This document shows, piece by piece, positions 12,801-23,719 of a stretch of DNA of 64,000 nucleotides. Position 1 is the first letter of the stretch; each line of letters opens with the position of its first letter. The DNA lies in contig NC_079474.1 in NCBI RefSeq assembly GCF_026230105.1, positions 32,688,294 through 32,752,293 of the forward strand, in the 5' to 3' direction. The notes under the pieces were generated by a model. It was given only the letters and a program-made list of their open reading frames with translations. It searched no databases and had not been told where the DNA came from. The stretch comes from Diorhabda sublineata. Taxonomy: Eukaryota > Arthropoda > Insecta > Coleoptera > Chrysomelidae. The position numbers and the translations under genes are program-made.

Positions 12801-15800
12801 CATTACTGAAGTTCTATAAAAGCAATCACCTCCTGAATTTTATCGCATGAATTTAGAATCACCCTGTACGTACTTACTTTCCAATGATTCTCTAAATCTA
12901 CTCTAGGATCTTGCTTGATTCTTTTCACTAATTCCTTAACCATATATGGCATATCATTCGATATGGCGCCATTTTCAGCAACATTAAACTGTGATTCCCA
13001 TTCGATGCTCTGGGAAGCTTTTAGAGCAAAACCGAACAACTTGGGATTGAATACTTTCAAAATATTGGGAAGAGTCAAGTAAGATCTCCAGGTTTTCTCA
13101 CCTCCTAAAAATACCAAATATTGTCGATTGAGACGAAAATAAACCGGACTGGGATTTGTTTAATGATATTAAGAGCTGATCTTAGAAGGATCCCGATATG
13201 CTGAATCTTAGTTAGTGAAAAATCAAAATAATTATTTTTTCGAATCCATAGTTTGTGATTAAGTGATTACTGATGGGATTTTTTCCAGTAAAAAATACCA
13301 CTGGAGAAGATCTGTGCAATATTTCATAAGTCGTTACCTAGACTGCAGCTCAAAGTTAAACGGGATCAGGGCTACGAGAATGAATCAAACATGGAAGATT
13401 TTCGGTCTTCATATATTAAATCTCGTCGTTAATGATTTTATCAGCTCTAGGGGTGAAAATACTGGTTTTTTTTATGTTACATGAAGGTTATATCATCACC
13501 AAATCGTTGATATTAGTAAAAATTCACGTGAAAAGTCTAACTTTAAAACCGTTAAGTGAAACACGGTGAGAAACTTATGCAGACATTCAAATGTTTGTAC
13601 TTTTTGCGCTCTTAATATTTATTTGAATCTTCCACATTGTATTGATCACCAAATTTCTTTTACTTTGCTAAAGGTTGGAGCATCGAAAGGTATATATAAT
13701 AAGCGACAAATTGGATAAAAACTTTATATTGAGACGATATTATCATTTTCAACACTATGGAACTTTCATGAAAAGAAATGTTTGTTGAAAACTCAAACGT
13801 TCAAATCGGCTTTTTATTCTATACCTCAGCATTGATATCTCGACCATCAGGAATGATTTCGAAGTCCATAAATCCACTAGATGCAACAAAATTTTTCGCT
13901 CAAATCGAGCTTTCTTTGCGACACGTTTTTGTGATTATCTTTGGTCTAACCACTGATTATCCATCCAGAAAAATCCAGGTAAGGAGCTTTTTGCGAACCT
14001 CTACTTGACAGTTAATTCTTGTGACAACTTCTACAGATTAAACTTAATGATTCTTAATGGTATATTTCGAAGATCCAAGGGAGCTCAATGATCGGTCATA
14101 GCTGGTACTAAGTTGATTTTCTTTTGCTTCCCTTGTAACCTCAATTTCGCACACGATCTTTAAGCGTCAAATCGCTAATTTTTAAACCAACGCTGTGCTG
14201 TTTGTTTATCAATTCTTTGCTGCCACGGATGCTTTGAACTTTTGTTTTTAATAAATTCTCAACAATAGACGAATTTCAAATTGATCTCACTCGCAATAGA
14301 CAAAGAGAAAATGTTTAAAGAAAGAAAATCAATTAAGCTCTTGATAGATTTGGAGACTAATTTCAAGAAGTTACATGTTTAAATTGAGACAACCTCTGTA
14401 ATAGTGGAAAACGACACATTATTTATTATATTATATTAGGACCTAATGATATTGTGGGAGTGCAGTACCAAAAAAATCTACAAAGTATTTTGGCATAAAT
14501 TTTCTTTTAGTGTAGTTAGGTTAGGTATTTACCTGCTGACCAGGCTCTTCCTCTTTGCGGAATTATCAATTCTTCAATAACAGAAATTGTGGATATACCA
14601 GTGCCTGCACTTAAGCTATCTCCCATTCCTGCTATTATGTCGATGTCACCAGGACGTAATTTATGAACACTTGAAGGTACAGTATCACTTCTCAATTTAA
14701 TATTTTCTAATTGACAGGGAAATGGATCAGCAGCTTTAAGTTTCTTCGCTGCTCTCTAAAATTTCTTAGTAATAATTTCATATTTATTGTTAATTTCATT
14801 AGTTATATCATAAATCTTTGAAAATTTAAGTCTGTATCAAATCATGCTTGAATATCTTGAGTTATTTTGTTTTAAAGTTTTATCAAAAGCATTGGATAAG
14901 AAGAAACTAGAGATTGAGAAAAAATATGGAACCTGGAGAGAAAAGTGACAAATTTCACCATTACATATGAAAGTGAACATCACGAAACAATTTTTTAAAT
15001 GATTAGATAAAGACGGGAAATGATTTAGTCTACATTCGAAAGATACTCAATTTAGAAATTCTATAATTGATTTAGAACTAAAGGCTTGTACAGCTTGCGT
15101 CCCAGAACTGCAGAATTTTCTCGGGAATAGAATATCTAAAAACTATATTGAAATTGTAGAAGACTTTTTGTTACAATTAAAAAATATGGCGTACAATATG
15201 AGCCTAAAACTTGATTTCCTCTTTAGTTACTTAAACGGGTTTCAAGAAAATTTAGGAGATATAAGCGAAGAGCAGGGAGAGCCGATTTCAAATGTCTACA
15301 CATCTACAAACGAAATCGATATGTTCCTCAAGAAGATCTCAACTCCAACCTTAGGAATTATACTCGATCAAAAATTAACATGGAAAGCACATATTCTGAC
15401 ATTAGAGGAAAAGTCCCAATCTCAAATTAACTTTCTCAAGTCACAAATTACAAACTAATGTGCGAAATATGCTGTTGTAAGTTAACACCTTTTAATTGAC
15501 TATTAAAAATTAGTGACAACGAAACAAAGAAGAATCAACTACCACATTCATTGGAGAAGCTACTTATGAATTACCTGAAACAGTGTAAATAAATTAACAA
15601 AATCTAGATTATGATCCCAAATTTATTGAACCTTGAAGTACTCGCTAATAACCATACGTGGTTGATGCTAATGAAAATAATTCATGTTTTTTTTTTCTGT
15701 TTTTTTATATAAACATTAGTCCAGTCAAATAAATATTTTATCAATTCTTTCAACCGCTATATCACGGAAATGGCAATACTTATGAAAAAAAAGTAGATAC

Positions 15801-17300
15801 ATTTTTTGTAGAGAATCGGATGATCTACAATTTTTGTCTGAACTATTTTTGCTGTTAAACTCACCGTTTAGCTGAAAAACGCGAAAAATCTAGTTTTGCA
15901 AACTTTCGCCGTCAATAAAATTTTTTGCACAAGGGGGATTGATGGGGACTTTTCACAATTCATTTATAATAGTATTGTGAACATTCATACCTATTTTTAG
16001 CTCTATGGGAATTTTTGTAACCTTACTTCTATTTTAAGGACTAATTTGACTGTATAGCTGAAACTCATAAACTAGAGCAGGATAAAACTTTTTTGTACTT
16101 TTGAAAACAGTATGTATCACTACGAGGATGGTTCCAGAAGTACCCTGACAAAGAAAACACGAAAATTTTGGAAGAAAATATAAGTTCTATATCCTTTTTA
16201 GAATAAAAATTGTCAAGTCATTAACTGCCGGCATCACTTTGTCATTGTTGAAAAAATATTTGAGCACTAGGCCATTTTTTCAAAGTCTAAAAGCAAAAAA
16301 TAATCCGGGAGGGCTAAATCTGGTGAATAGGATGCATAAGTCATTAATTTTGGCTATCTCATTAACGGATGTGTGAGCTAGTGCATAGTCAATGAAAATT
16401 AACCCATGCGCACGCCAAAAAACCGACACCACGACCTTGCTTGCTGAAGGATCTTTGCCTTATTTGGAACCGATTCTCCCTTTTCAGTCTATTGTTTTGA
16501 TTGTTCTTTTGTTTCGGGTGTGAAGTGATGGACCCATGTTTAATCCATAGTTATGAAACTATAACTTTATATATGTTACAAACTTGATGTAAACCCATCT
16601 TGCGCGCAGCTTTCTCATAGTCGAAACTTTCAGTTAATATGCACGTTTTGAAATGCTCACTATGTCTGCTAGCTCACGAACTCTCAGTCGACTATCATCT
16701 TCAACAATTCTGGAGTCGTCACCTAATTTGGTCGACCACTGCGATGCTGGTCGTACGGCCTCATGTAAACTCTTCTACCCATTATTTTACCATTGATAAT
16801 GAAGGAACAGTCTCGCCCAGAGTAGAATCTAGTTCATTCATATTGGTAGAGCTAAGGCCTTTCAAATAAACGTAATGTATAACATAACGATGATCAATTT
16901 CATTCAACGTTCACTATTGATGGCTGCCAAATACTAAGCAACGTGGCGTCTTCAAATTCTAAACATATGCTGTATAGATTATATACTTTCTAATATAGTG
17001 GTATTTTTTAAGCAATTATCGCCATCTCTAGGTCACGCCAGGTAGTCCTGGAACCATCTTCGTCAAGCTTTAATATTAATATGGTTTTAAATTGTCACAT
17101 ACCTGTTGTTTTACTAATATTGCTCTATTAAAATTAGAATCAGTTTGTTGGCGAACCTTATGACCAGCTTTTAGTAAAAATGTCCGCAACAGACCTCCAA
17201 ATATGGCATCTAAACTAGTCGTATTTTGAGAATTAGTCATTGTTATTAGCATCGATAACATTAAACTCAAAGCGTGAATCTTGTAAATTAGAATTTTCAT
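6702..17300 (-). CDS. Phospholipase B1-like secreted GDSL lipase, complete, six exons
   Basis: Hand-spliced exons, in order: 17103-17300, 14533-14755, 12878-13104, 9314-9476, 7829-8137, 6702-6883. All introns have GT-AG ends and the phases agree (0,1,0,1,1), giving 434 codons including TAG. The product starts with a hydrophobic signal peptide (about residues 1-24), so it should be secreted or lumenal. The GDSL-hydrolase signatures of the phospholipase B family are present in order: LRPGDIDIIAGMGDSLSAG with nucleophile Ser113, GGEKTWRSYLTLPNIL, FNVAENGA, IGDNDFC with Asn225, and APDCFHFSE with Asp362/His365. The family hydrolyses acyl esters of phospholipids and lysophospholipids. The length fits a single-domain insect member; the vertebrate membrane protein has four such repeats. 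No C-terminal membrane segment is seen. Block III reads GDND where GAND is usual. The introns hold mariner and LINE debris. Confidence 0.92.
7100..7620 (+). pseudogene. Jockey-like LINE reverse-transcriptase remnant
   Basis: Plus-strand pieces read FDKVLLKRLLHKLEMILPRQ, YSQILKSHLSERYFRAKRDE and LYSDLEKIKAGQ, then, after a deletion that removes the FADD core, THEEAAENLQALIDQISSWT and a decayed terminal region with WSY-IQLLGF-SKRHI. This is the order found in jockey-clade reverse transcriptases. Frames shift several times. It lies in the 3' part of the phospholipase gene, antisense to it, in intron 5. Confidence 0.7.
7829..8137 (-). CDS. Phospholipase B-like gene, exon 5 (catalytic Asp/His)
   Basis: Acceptor TTATAG|GATTGG, donor AAGGT|GTAAGT, phase 1. 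It encodes the Cys-containing PLKCYIVQSTVCSC loop and the catalytic APDCFHFSEKSQA motif (Asp362, His365). An overlapping GTGTAA donor two bases earlier would break the phase. Confidence 0.92.
8945..9110. repeat. GC-richer block with ACGTGTC inverted words
   Basis: Within AT-rich intron 4 of the lipase gene, about 160 bases are markedly GC-rich. They repeat GTGACACG/CACGTGTC-type words in both orientations (8957-9010). It looks like the end of an unidentified transposon, or a hairpin. No coding potential is recognisable. Confidence 0.35.
9314..9476 (-). CDS. Phospholipase B-like gene, exon 4 (block III)
   Basis: Acceptor TTGTAG|ATGGTGAC. It encodes MVTIMIGDNDFCSEICL and YLRDNLPRTIVNLVPAP. Asn225 in IGDND is the predicted oxyanion-hole residue. 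I chose donor CCAA|GTAATG because it gives phase 1 and joins to LDVLFEMKN as the family requires. A GTAGTC six bases downstream would not keep the phase. Confidence 0.85.
12878..13104 (-). CDS. Phospholipase B-like gene, exon 3
   Basis: Acceptor TTTTTAG|GAGGTGAG, donor GGAAA|GTAAGT, ending in phase 0. It encodes GGEKTWRSYLTLPNILKVFN and SQFNVAENGAISNDMPYM, both strongly typical of the PLB1 family. The frame stays open past the donor (VSTYRVIL...), but the consensus donor and the family alignment end the exon at 12878. Confidence 0.93.
13700..14240 (-). pseudogene. Mariner transposase remnant
   Basis: On the minus strand, broken frames give a mariner-type helix-turn-helix piece (TAQRWFKN) and, nearer the 3' end, a piece resembling the region after the first catalytic Asp (RKLDLSEKFCCI). 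There are many stops and no ends. It may be the same subfamily as the copy at 27230-27850. It lies in intron 2 of the lipase gene, sense to the host gene. Confidence 0.4.
14533..14755 (-). CDS. Phospholipase B-like gene, exon 2 (GDSL nucleophile)
   Basis: Acceptor TTTTAG|AGAGCAGCG, donor GCAG|GTAAAT, ending in phase 1. It carries the family block VHKLRPGDIDIIAGMGDS, with Ser113 as the predicted nucleophile, and ends at the conserved RGRAWSAG. Confidence 0.93.
15060..15458 (+). pseudogene. Composite transposon remnant (unnamed transposon protein plus LINE piece)
   Basis: The first half reads FLGNRISKNYIEIVEDFLLQ and NMSLKLDFLFSYLNGF, then NLGDISEEQGE, a motif I know from uncharacterised transposon-encoded proteins common in arthropod genomes. 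The second half switches to TPTLGIILDQKLTWKAHI, the conserved C-terminal segment of jockey/CR1-type reverse transcriptases. The join looks like one insertion abutting another. It is not a host gene. Confidence 0.5.
16121..17065 (-). mobile_element. Decayed mariner element with both ends
   Basis: The left end TACGAGGATGGTTCCAGAAG (16121) is mirrored at the right by CCTGGAACCATCTTCGT (17048-17064). The minus strand between them carries a broken mariner transposase, including a degenerate SPDLA-DYF region near 16300-16330. The ends match those of the mariner at 46622. It is inserted in intron 1 of the phospholipase gene, starting 38 bp from exon 1. Confidence 0.7.
17103..17300 (-). CDS. Phospholipase B-like gene, exon 1 (signal peptide)
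   Basis: Codes residues 1-66 from ATG at 17298-17300. Residues 1-24 are a hydrophobic leader rich in L, M and I. The rest has an amphipathic FGGLLRTFLLKAGHK stretch. The donor is CAG|GTATGT, phase 0. Confidence 0.85.
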
Positions 17301-17514
17301 GTTTCGCGCATATCAAAATCTGTTAAAGAACATAAAAAACGTGTTTAAATAATGCCTATATGTGGTGGTGAAATATTGATTAATAAATGCCGTATATAAG
17401 TAAGAATTGACAGTATCTATTACTATTTACTTTGATTAACGCCCATCGTAAATCAAGCTTATACGCCAACGTTTGAATACATTTAGAGCCAGTATACAAA
17501 ATTACGAACTAAGG

Positions 17515-17900
17515 TTGTGAGGACAAAAAATCTCTACATTTTTTCGATTAGAAGTTTAGTTTCAACTATGGAAAATAAGAATGGGAATAGCTAGTTAAAT
17601 GATTTACGATCTGTTGACATGTTGAGACAGTATTTCGATCAGGATCGAAAGAATCAGACAGAGAAGCAAAAAAAGAGAAAGAAGCGGTTCACGGAGAACT
17701 GGAAGTCACTTTGCATGAATTCAAAATCGATAAGAGATATGTAAAAACATTCTAAAGAACAAAAATCATTGACAACGAGTTTTCGTCTACTGAAGGTTTT
17801 GAAATCATTATCGATGACGTGTCATATTTTATTTAGACACACTCTTAAGCTTATTTCTTCACGAAAAAGTCACTAGGCAGGGAATGAGGAAAAGCAAAAG
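17515..17900 (+). pseudogene. Tc1/IS630-type transposase fragment
   Basis: It begins near GGACAAAAAATC, like the left end of the element at 45018, and continues with a Lys/Arg-rich helix-turn-helix-like frame interrupted by stops. The same order (GACAAAAAAT end, then an N-terminal basic domain) appears at 45018-45790, so it is probably a truncated member of that family. No right end was found. Confidence 0.4.
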
Positions 17901-18197
17901 GAATTGATTCGTCCTTTTCCTGAAAATGTGTTTTTTTGTCGAAGAATTTTGTAAGCAAATCAAACTAAACATATTACACGAAGCTAAACAGCATTAATAT
18001 GAACTACTAAAGAGCAGGTCTAATGCTTACATACCAGAAAAATCGAGAAATTTAACATCTGAACAAATTCGTCAATTTATTTGTGAATCAACATTTATTT
18101 ACAAAAGTGGCGCTCAAGTTACGTGAAAGAAAATTCCAGAACTTTCTGAAAATTAAGGCGCATAAGGATCAAATTACGTAAACAACTATCAGCATTT

Positions 18198-19212
18198 GGT
18201 AATTATACACTTTCACGGTCACCTGGTTTTTTGGCTCTAGAAAATCGAAAAATGGATGGATTTTAATGATCTTGGTCTCAAAATGTTCCATTTTACGGCG
18301 GATTTATAAGAAAAATTAGTAGAAATAGCTGGAATGAAAATTTCTCATAGTTTTACCGTTTTAAATCGTAAAAAAAAACGGTTTTGCAAAATAATCCTTT
18401 ACAAAAAATTATCTCATTATCAGATAAAGTTCTTATATTTTTTTTGTATTCTACATAAATTAATAAACAATTTAAAAAAAAAATCCAAAAAGAATGATTT
18501 TTTCAGTTTTTATAGCTTAAAATGAAATCGATGAAAAACAATCAATTTTCGTGAATAGTTTCGTACTATATTCTTCAATGTTAATAGTTTTTGGACCATA
18601 AAAAATCGAAAAATAGATAAATTCTATAATTTTGGTCTCAAAATGTTCCATTTTACGACGAATTTATGAAAAACACGGGGGTAGTGGCTGAATTTGCGGT
18701 TTTTAAAGTTTTAAACCTTAAATAGTAGAAAAACTTTTTTTTTCAAAATATTCATTTTTTTATGTAAATTGCGAAAAAAAATATACGAACTTGATTCCAC
18801 GATTATATGTGGAAAGTCATTTTTTTGCATTTAAAGTCATGAAACTATAAAAAATATTTATTTTTTTTAATTTTTTTTTATAAATCCGCCATAAAATGGA
18901 ACATTTTGAGACCAAGATAATTAAAATCCATCCATTTTTCGATTTTCTAGAGCCAACCTAACCTAACCTAACCTAACCAAAAAACCAGGTGACCGCGAAA
19001 GTGTATAATTACCATAATTTTTTGCAAAACCGTTTTTTTTACGATTTAAAACAGTAAAACTATGAGAAATTTTCATTCCAGCTATTTCTACTAATTTTTT
19101 TTATAAATCCGCCGTAAAATGGAACATTTTGAGACCAAGATCATTAAAATCCATCCATTTTTCGATTTTCTAGAGCCAAAAAACCAGGTGACCGTGAAAG
19201 TGTATAATTACC
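18198..19212. mobile_element. Long inverted-repeat (foldback/MITE-like) element with 8-bp target duplication
   Basis: The ends are GGTAATTATACACTTTC at the left and its complement GAAAGTGTATAATTACC at the right. The arms pair for about 195 bp, 18198-18392 with 19019-19212, including CTCTAGAAAATCGAAAAATG and the TTACGGCGGATTTATAA segment. The flanks are CAGCATTT at 18190-18197 and again at 19213-19220, a perfect 8-bp target-site duplication. A second right-arm copy ends near 19012, so the interior is itself composite. There is no open frame of transposase type, so it must be non-autonomous. An 8-bp duplication fits hAT, P or Merlin; the ends do not look like hAT. Confidence 0.9.
18955..18977. 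repeat. Telomere-type (CCTAA)n tract inside a foldback arm
   Basis: Four to five CCTAA units interrupt the inner right arm exactly between the ...CTAGAGCCA and AAAAAACCAGG words that are contiguous in the other arms. CCTAA/TTAGG is the ancestral insect telomere repeat, although the same word is also common dispersed in insect genomes. Confidence 0.7.
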
Positions 19213-19370
19213 CAGCATTTTATTAGTATAAATATGAATATTGTAAACATCAAAAAAATGTATCTTGTTAATTTTATCGTGAAATTAATCAACATCATGC
19301 GCTTATAAAGTTATGAAATGTAATTTTTTTAACAATAAAGTTTATTAAAAAAATATTTTCAAAAGTAGAA

Positions 19371-19440
19371 TCTTTAACTGGCGCAGTCAGTAAAATTAGC
19401 GACCGCACGTATCCTACTGTGACTGCGCCAGATAAAGATT
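19371..19440. repeat. Inverted pair of LTR-type primer-binding sites
   Basis: TGGCGCAGTCAGTA at 19379 on the plus strand faces TGGCGCAGTCACAGTAGGAT on the minus strand (plus 19411-19430). Each is preceded by an AATCTTTA/T word. TGGCGCAGTC...GTAGGAT is the tRNA-Ser-type primer-binding site of many insect Ty3/gypsy elements (17.6/297 group), as I recall it. The two halves form a hairpin with arms of about 18 bp. No intact LTR or polyprotein was found around it. Confidence 0.5.
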
Positions 19441-21124
19441 TTTAGAATTTGCCGTTGCCATCTTTAATCTATCTGGATTATCTTCTTTTATAATTAGTTT
19501 ATTAAAAGAAAATTTTTTATAATTTTTCCATTTTTTGCTCTTCTCTTATCAATTAAAGGAGATTTACGAGACAACCAGTAATTTTTAAAAATTTGTAATG
19601 TACTGGGGGAAATTGCTAGATGTCTACGTATACAAAATCCAGAGTTATATAAGTACTGTTTCCAAAGGTCATTCGAAACTAACCTGGTGGATTCAGGCTG
19701 CGAAATAACTACCTTCAAGAGACATGGGAGTTGGAATTAAGCTACAATGTCAAAATGTCATATAGATGAATCATTAGAAAATAAAAGTTGCTAATAAATT
19801 TTTGCGTGTGGTGAACGAACCGTCGCGTCGCTGACGTGCTTTAGGGATTTGGTGGAATCAGAAATCTGGAATATGCCGAAGAAAAACCGCCAACTATAAA
19901 TTACCAAACACCCATCTTTCATTTTGCAAATATCAAGTGTGTGAGTGATATAAAATAAATTTTTAATTTGAAAATTTGTTAATTTACAAAAATTTTATTG
20001 CGCTATGGATTTTGGAAAAAATATCTCACTGGAAAGTAATAAACACTCTCACGTGAATTCCCTTTCCCACAAGTTTTTTGAATGTCACTTTCACGTATAT
20101 ACTATAATATAAAATTGAAATATTAAAAAATTTTTATAAATAATGAATAAAGTAGTTAAAAAAAAATTCAATTCATCAGAAACTATACAAAAATTGACTT
20201 ATAGTCTTTATTTGATGATACTTACTTTTTTTAAAAACTCACTTCACTTTCGTAGATTAAAAAAATTGTTAGAAATTTCTATTAGAAGATTTTCAAGAAA
20301 ATAAATAATAGTTTAGATACTAGTTAGTACTTTTTGCTATACTCTTATGAGCTTACCCGAGTCAGAACATCATATGAAGAATAATAAGTGTCTGACCCTC
20401 AAATAATAGTTTTATGCAAGTATCTTATGGGAGTCATCAAGATGTTAACATTCGCGAAGGTTTAAACCCAAACAACAACAATGCTGCTATGTGTAACAAC
20501 TGGTTTTTTTATTTCAATTTGCCATATATTTTTTATTTCATTTATAAAATTGTTATTGTTAATTTTATTAGTTACTTTTGAAGGTCACACCTAAAACTAT
20601 AGATTTTCAGTAGGTTCAAAGTTTTGGAGCTCTGGATCCAATATATTACAACATTTTTGTAAATATTGATTTATTTATTTATAAATGAAATGTGTCTTAA
20701 TTATTAAACATTTTATTAAGACTTCTGCGTCATTTTGGTGATGGATGTGGATGAGTTTCACAAATTTCAAAATAATACATCTCAACAAATTTCTTTTTTA
20801 TATTTTCAAGCCAAGATGGAAAGGTTTGTTTTACAAACCAAAATGGCTGGATTTTTTGGAAGAGTTGCAATGAAGAAACCTTTTTAAGATATCAAATTAA
20901 GTGGGCTTGAAAAATATAAAAATTGGGTACATGAAGAGAGTAGAAGAGAGTTTTATCGAGTGATAAGGTTGAGGTTTTTGGAGTGTTTGTGCGCAAGTCA
21001 AAGAAAAAACGGATAATTATTTAGTTTAGATTCCGTACGCTCGATTTCCTTAAAATTTTAGTATGTTATAAAGTTTTTTATGCTAAAAAAGAAGATATAC
21101 TTTTTTGAGGTTGAAAATTTAGAT

Positions 21125-21179
21125 AGGTTAGGTTAGGTTATGTTTAGGTTAGGTTAGGTTATGTTAGGTTAGGTTAGGC
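21125..21179. repeat. Interrupted (TTAGG)n tract
   Basis: About ten TTAGG units, broken by two TTATG variants. It abuts the ISXO2/Merlin-like transposase remnant at 21186 directly. Confidence 0.85.
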
Positions 21180-21185
21180 TCATAC

Positions 21186-21359
21186 TCAAAATATGGAGCG
21201 ACTTGGCGAGATATTCATAATAACATACCTCGTTATGGAAGAACTAGATCTCATTGTCGTCAGTATTTTGGGGAATTTCTATTTAAAAGACATTATTCAT
21301 ATTCAAATAGAATTGAAGCATTAGTTGAAGAAATGTCACGACTGTATCCAATAGATTGA
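21186..21359 (+). pseudogene. ISXO2/Merlin-like transposase C-terminus
   Basis: An open stretch ending in TGA reads ATWRDIHNNIPRYGRTRSHC, then YFGEFLFKRHY and ALVEEMSRLYPID. The TW-DI, RYGR, FLFKR and final MS-LYP positions match the C-terminal end of ISXO2-like (Merlin-type) transposases as I know them. The N-terminal and catalytic parts are missing, and a TTAGG tract sits where they should be. Confidence 0.45.
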
Positions 21360-21689
21360 TAATAATTGATGATTAATAATTGATGATTATTTGTACGTAT
21401 AAATAAATGATTATTGTTAGAAATTGATTTGTGTTAATACATTAGTCGTAATTAATTGTATTTAATGTTGGACAGGATTGAGGTTGGGGGGACGGGTGCT
21501 AAAAGATAGTCTACATTTTTAGCAGACCCCCCACGCCCCTAATCCTCTTCAACATCAAGTATTTACACATTTTCCAATGTTTAAACCATAAAAACTACGT
21601 GAAGGAATGTTTTCCGTGCCCAACATATATAAATTTTCTGCAACCTAAACTAAATGATTACCAAAAAACGTATTATAGATCCATGTTGA

Positions 21690-22246
21690 TCTATGATCTT
21701 GACTGTGAAATACGACGGGGACTAGGGGATGGTTTAGGGATGTTTTGGAGAAAAGATGACTCGAGACCGGCTACAAATTTAAGGGATTTTGAAGAAATAA
21801 GGTTATAAAAAATATTAAAGGAAAATGTAGCGTCTGATCGGTTGAAAATATATCTTTCAGCGTGATAACGATCCAAACATTCCTTAAATCTGTGTAAAGA
21901 GTATTTAGAAAGAGCTGAAAAGGCAGATTTTACTGAGAGTAATGATTTAATTGTCACAATAGCCCGACTTCAACCCGATTGATTTAACGTGGGACAAATT
22001 AAACAGTGAAGTCAAAATACAGTGTCCTACTTCCATTTTACATCTTCAACCTAATAGACGACGATTATTTATCGAAACTCGTACATAGAATGCTAAAAAT
22101 GTGCACCGAATCAATTGAAGATTGTATTTTTATTATTACTATATTCTTATCTATATATGATCTTATATAAATATCAAAATCGATCGTTTTTATTTGTTGT
22201 GTATGACGTAAACTATAAAGTGGGCAAAAACTTTTGACCGGTAGTG
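21690..22246 (+). pseudogene. Tc1-type transposon 3' half
   Basis: Shifting plus-strand frames give GLGDGLGMFWRKDDSRPA, FQRDNDPKHSLNLCKEYLE, PDFNPIDLTWDKLN and LVHRMLKMC. These correspond to the Tc1 transposase segments GGGSVMVWGCF, FQQDNDPKHTS, SPDLNPIE and the conserved C-terminus. The right end is CTTTTGACCGGTAGTG at 22231-22246 followed by TA, the classical Tc1 terminus and target dinucleotide. There are several stops and frameshifts. Confidence 0.75.
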
Positions 22247-23711
22247 TAGATTAGGCTAGAGATGAGACCCCAAAATATGCAACCATTCAGTGCGGAAATG
22301 GAAAGAAGCGGAGGTATAAAAAAGTGAATCTACAGCTATAATTGCAAATAAAAAATCGCATTAATGATTAATTTGAAAATAAATTTCTTGAAATAAATGA
22401 AAAAATTTAAAACGACAACTTTAACGAGCACAATCTAACCTTAACTGACACCACCAAACCTTTTATTTACAATCTTGCAATTTATACAAGTCTACAATTC
22501 TTATAACTCTATATAGTCTTGAAACTAATCGCCATTAGTACTCAATTACACGGTCGGGGAATGTTTCCCTTTTTAAAGTACACCTACGGAAGTATTCACG
22601 TATTGGTTGCCACGAAACAATTTTTTTAAGTATTTACTCCTTCCCAAGACACAAATCAGTTATAAGAACGTCACTCATCTGTGACTGATTTCTCTCTATC
22701 TTGATTGGAATCTGGAATCTTCTGAACCATCCTCGATCATCTTTAACAACCAGTGGGCTTCGGCAACTCGGCCTTTATGGAGCTTGCAGATGCATACGAG
22801 TCCTTATTGGCAAAACTGTACATATTTCTAAGGATTAGAACTAGAAAACTGTCGATGAACTAAGCTTAACTCTTCTTGAAGATGAAAGGGGCTTGATGTA
22901 TCTAAATGCTCCCATAGATCCTCTATTTATGTCCCACACCATTTCCTTTCGTAATAATACATGTTGAGGCCAAAGGAATGGATTTTGCTAGTCATAAACG
23001 ACATCTTTCGTCAAATAAAACGACTCCAACTCGTATTTTTCGACTAAGTATGAATTAAGAACGATTACCAATTAATACCGAATTTTAAATTCGAGCCCAG
23101 AACCGCGGATTACTCCATGTCAAACAGTTATAGTAATTGGAAACAAATATAAACTGTTACATACAGATAGATCCCGATACTTTCGATTGTATCAGAATGA
23201 TCAGGGTTACTTTCTGGTACATAGATTGATTGATTTTTTATTCAACACTGAAAATACAACGTGTTTTGCTTTTGCTCTACACGTTCAATAAATGTTTGAT
23301 CGACATAAATGCTCCCCCAAAACTTTTTTTAGTAATATAAGATCAAATTACGTATTCACTTGATGAACTTAAATATTAATACGAGATTTACTTCATGTGA
23401 TTAATCACGATTGTTGAAGTTACAAATGATGAACATGGAAAACTATTTTCACTTATAGTAAACAGTAAGTGTTAATACGTTTTCCATGTTTTCAAAAAAT
23501 CAATATATATCGTTTCAGTCGAATAATTGACTTTAATTACTATTTAAAAATGATTGCATCTTGTATTTACCATAACACCTTGAACTATTATAATTCAATG
23601 ACAAATCGCTTTAGAAAAATCCTAAGAATATTTAAATTTTTAAAAATATTAATTGAAATTATAGTATTATATGTAAGTAGCTTATAAATTGAGAATTCCA
23701 AGATTTCTTTC

Positions 23712-23719
23712 CTCTAAAC
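23712..23719. repeat. hAT target-site duplication, left copy
   Basis: CTCTAAAC immediately outside the left end; the matching copy is at 26249-26256. Confidence 0.95.

Noticed and set aside
12878..13104. Treating each lipase-like block as an independent small gene
   Set aside because: Splice sites and phases join them into one 433-residue protein in the order of the PLB1 family.
18334..18525. 63-residue Lys-rich frame
   Set aside because: It is AT-rich, low-complexity sequence within the foldback element.
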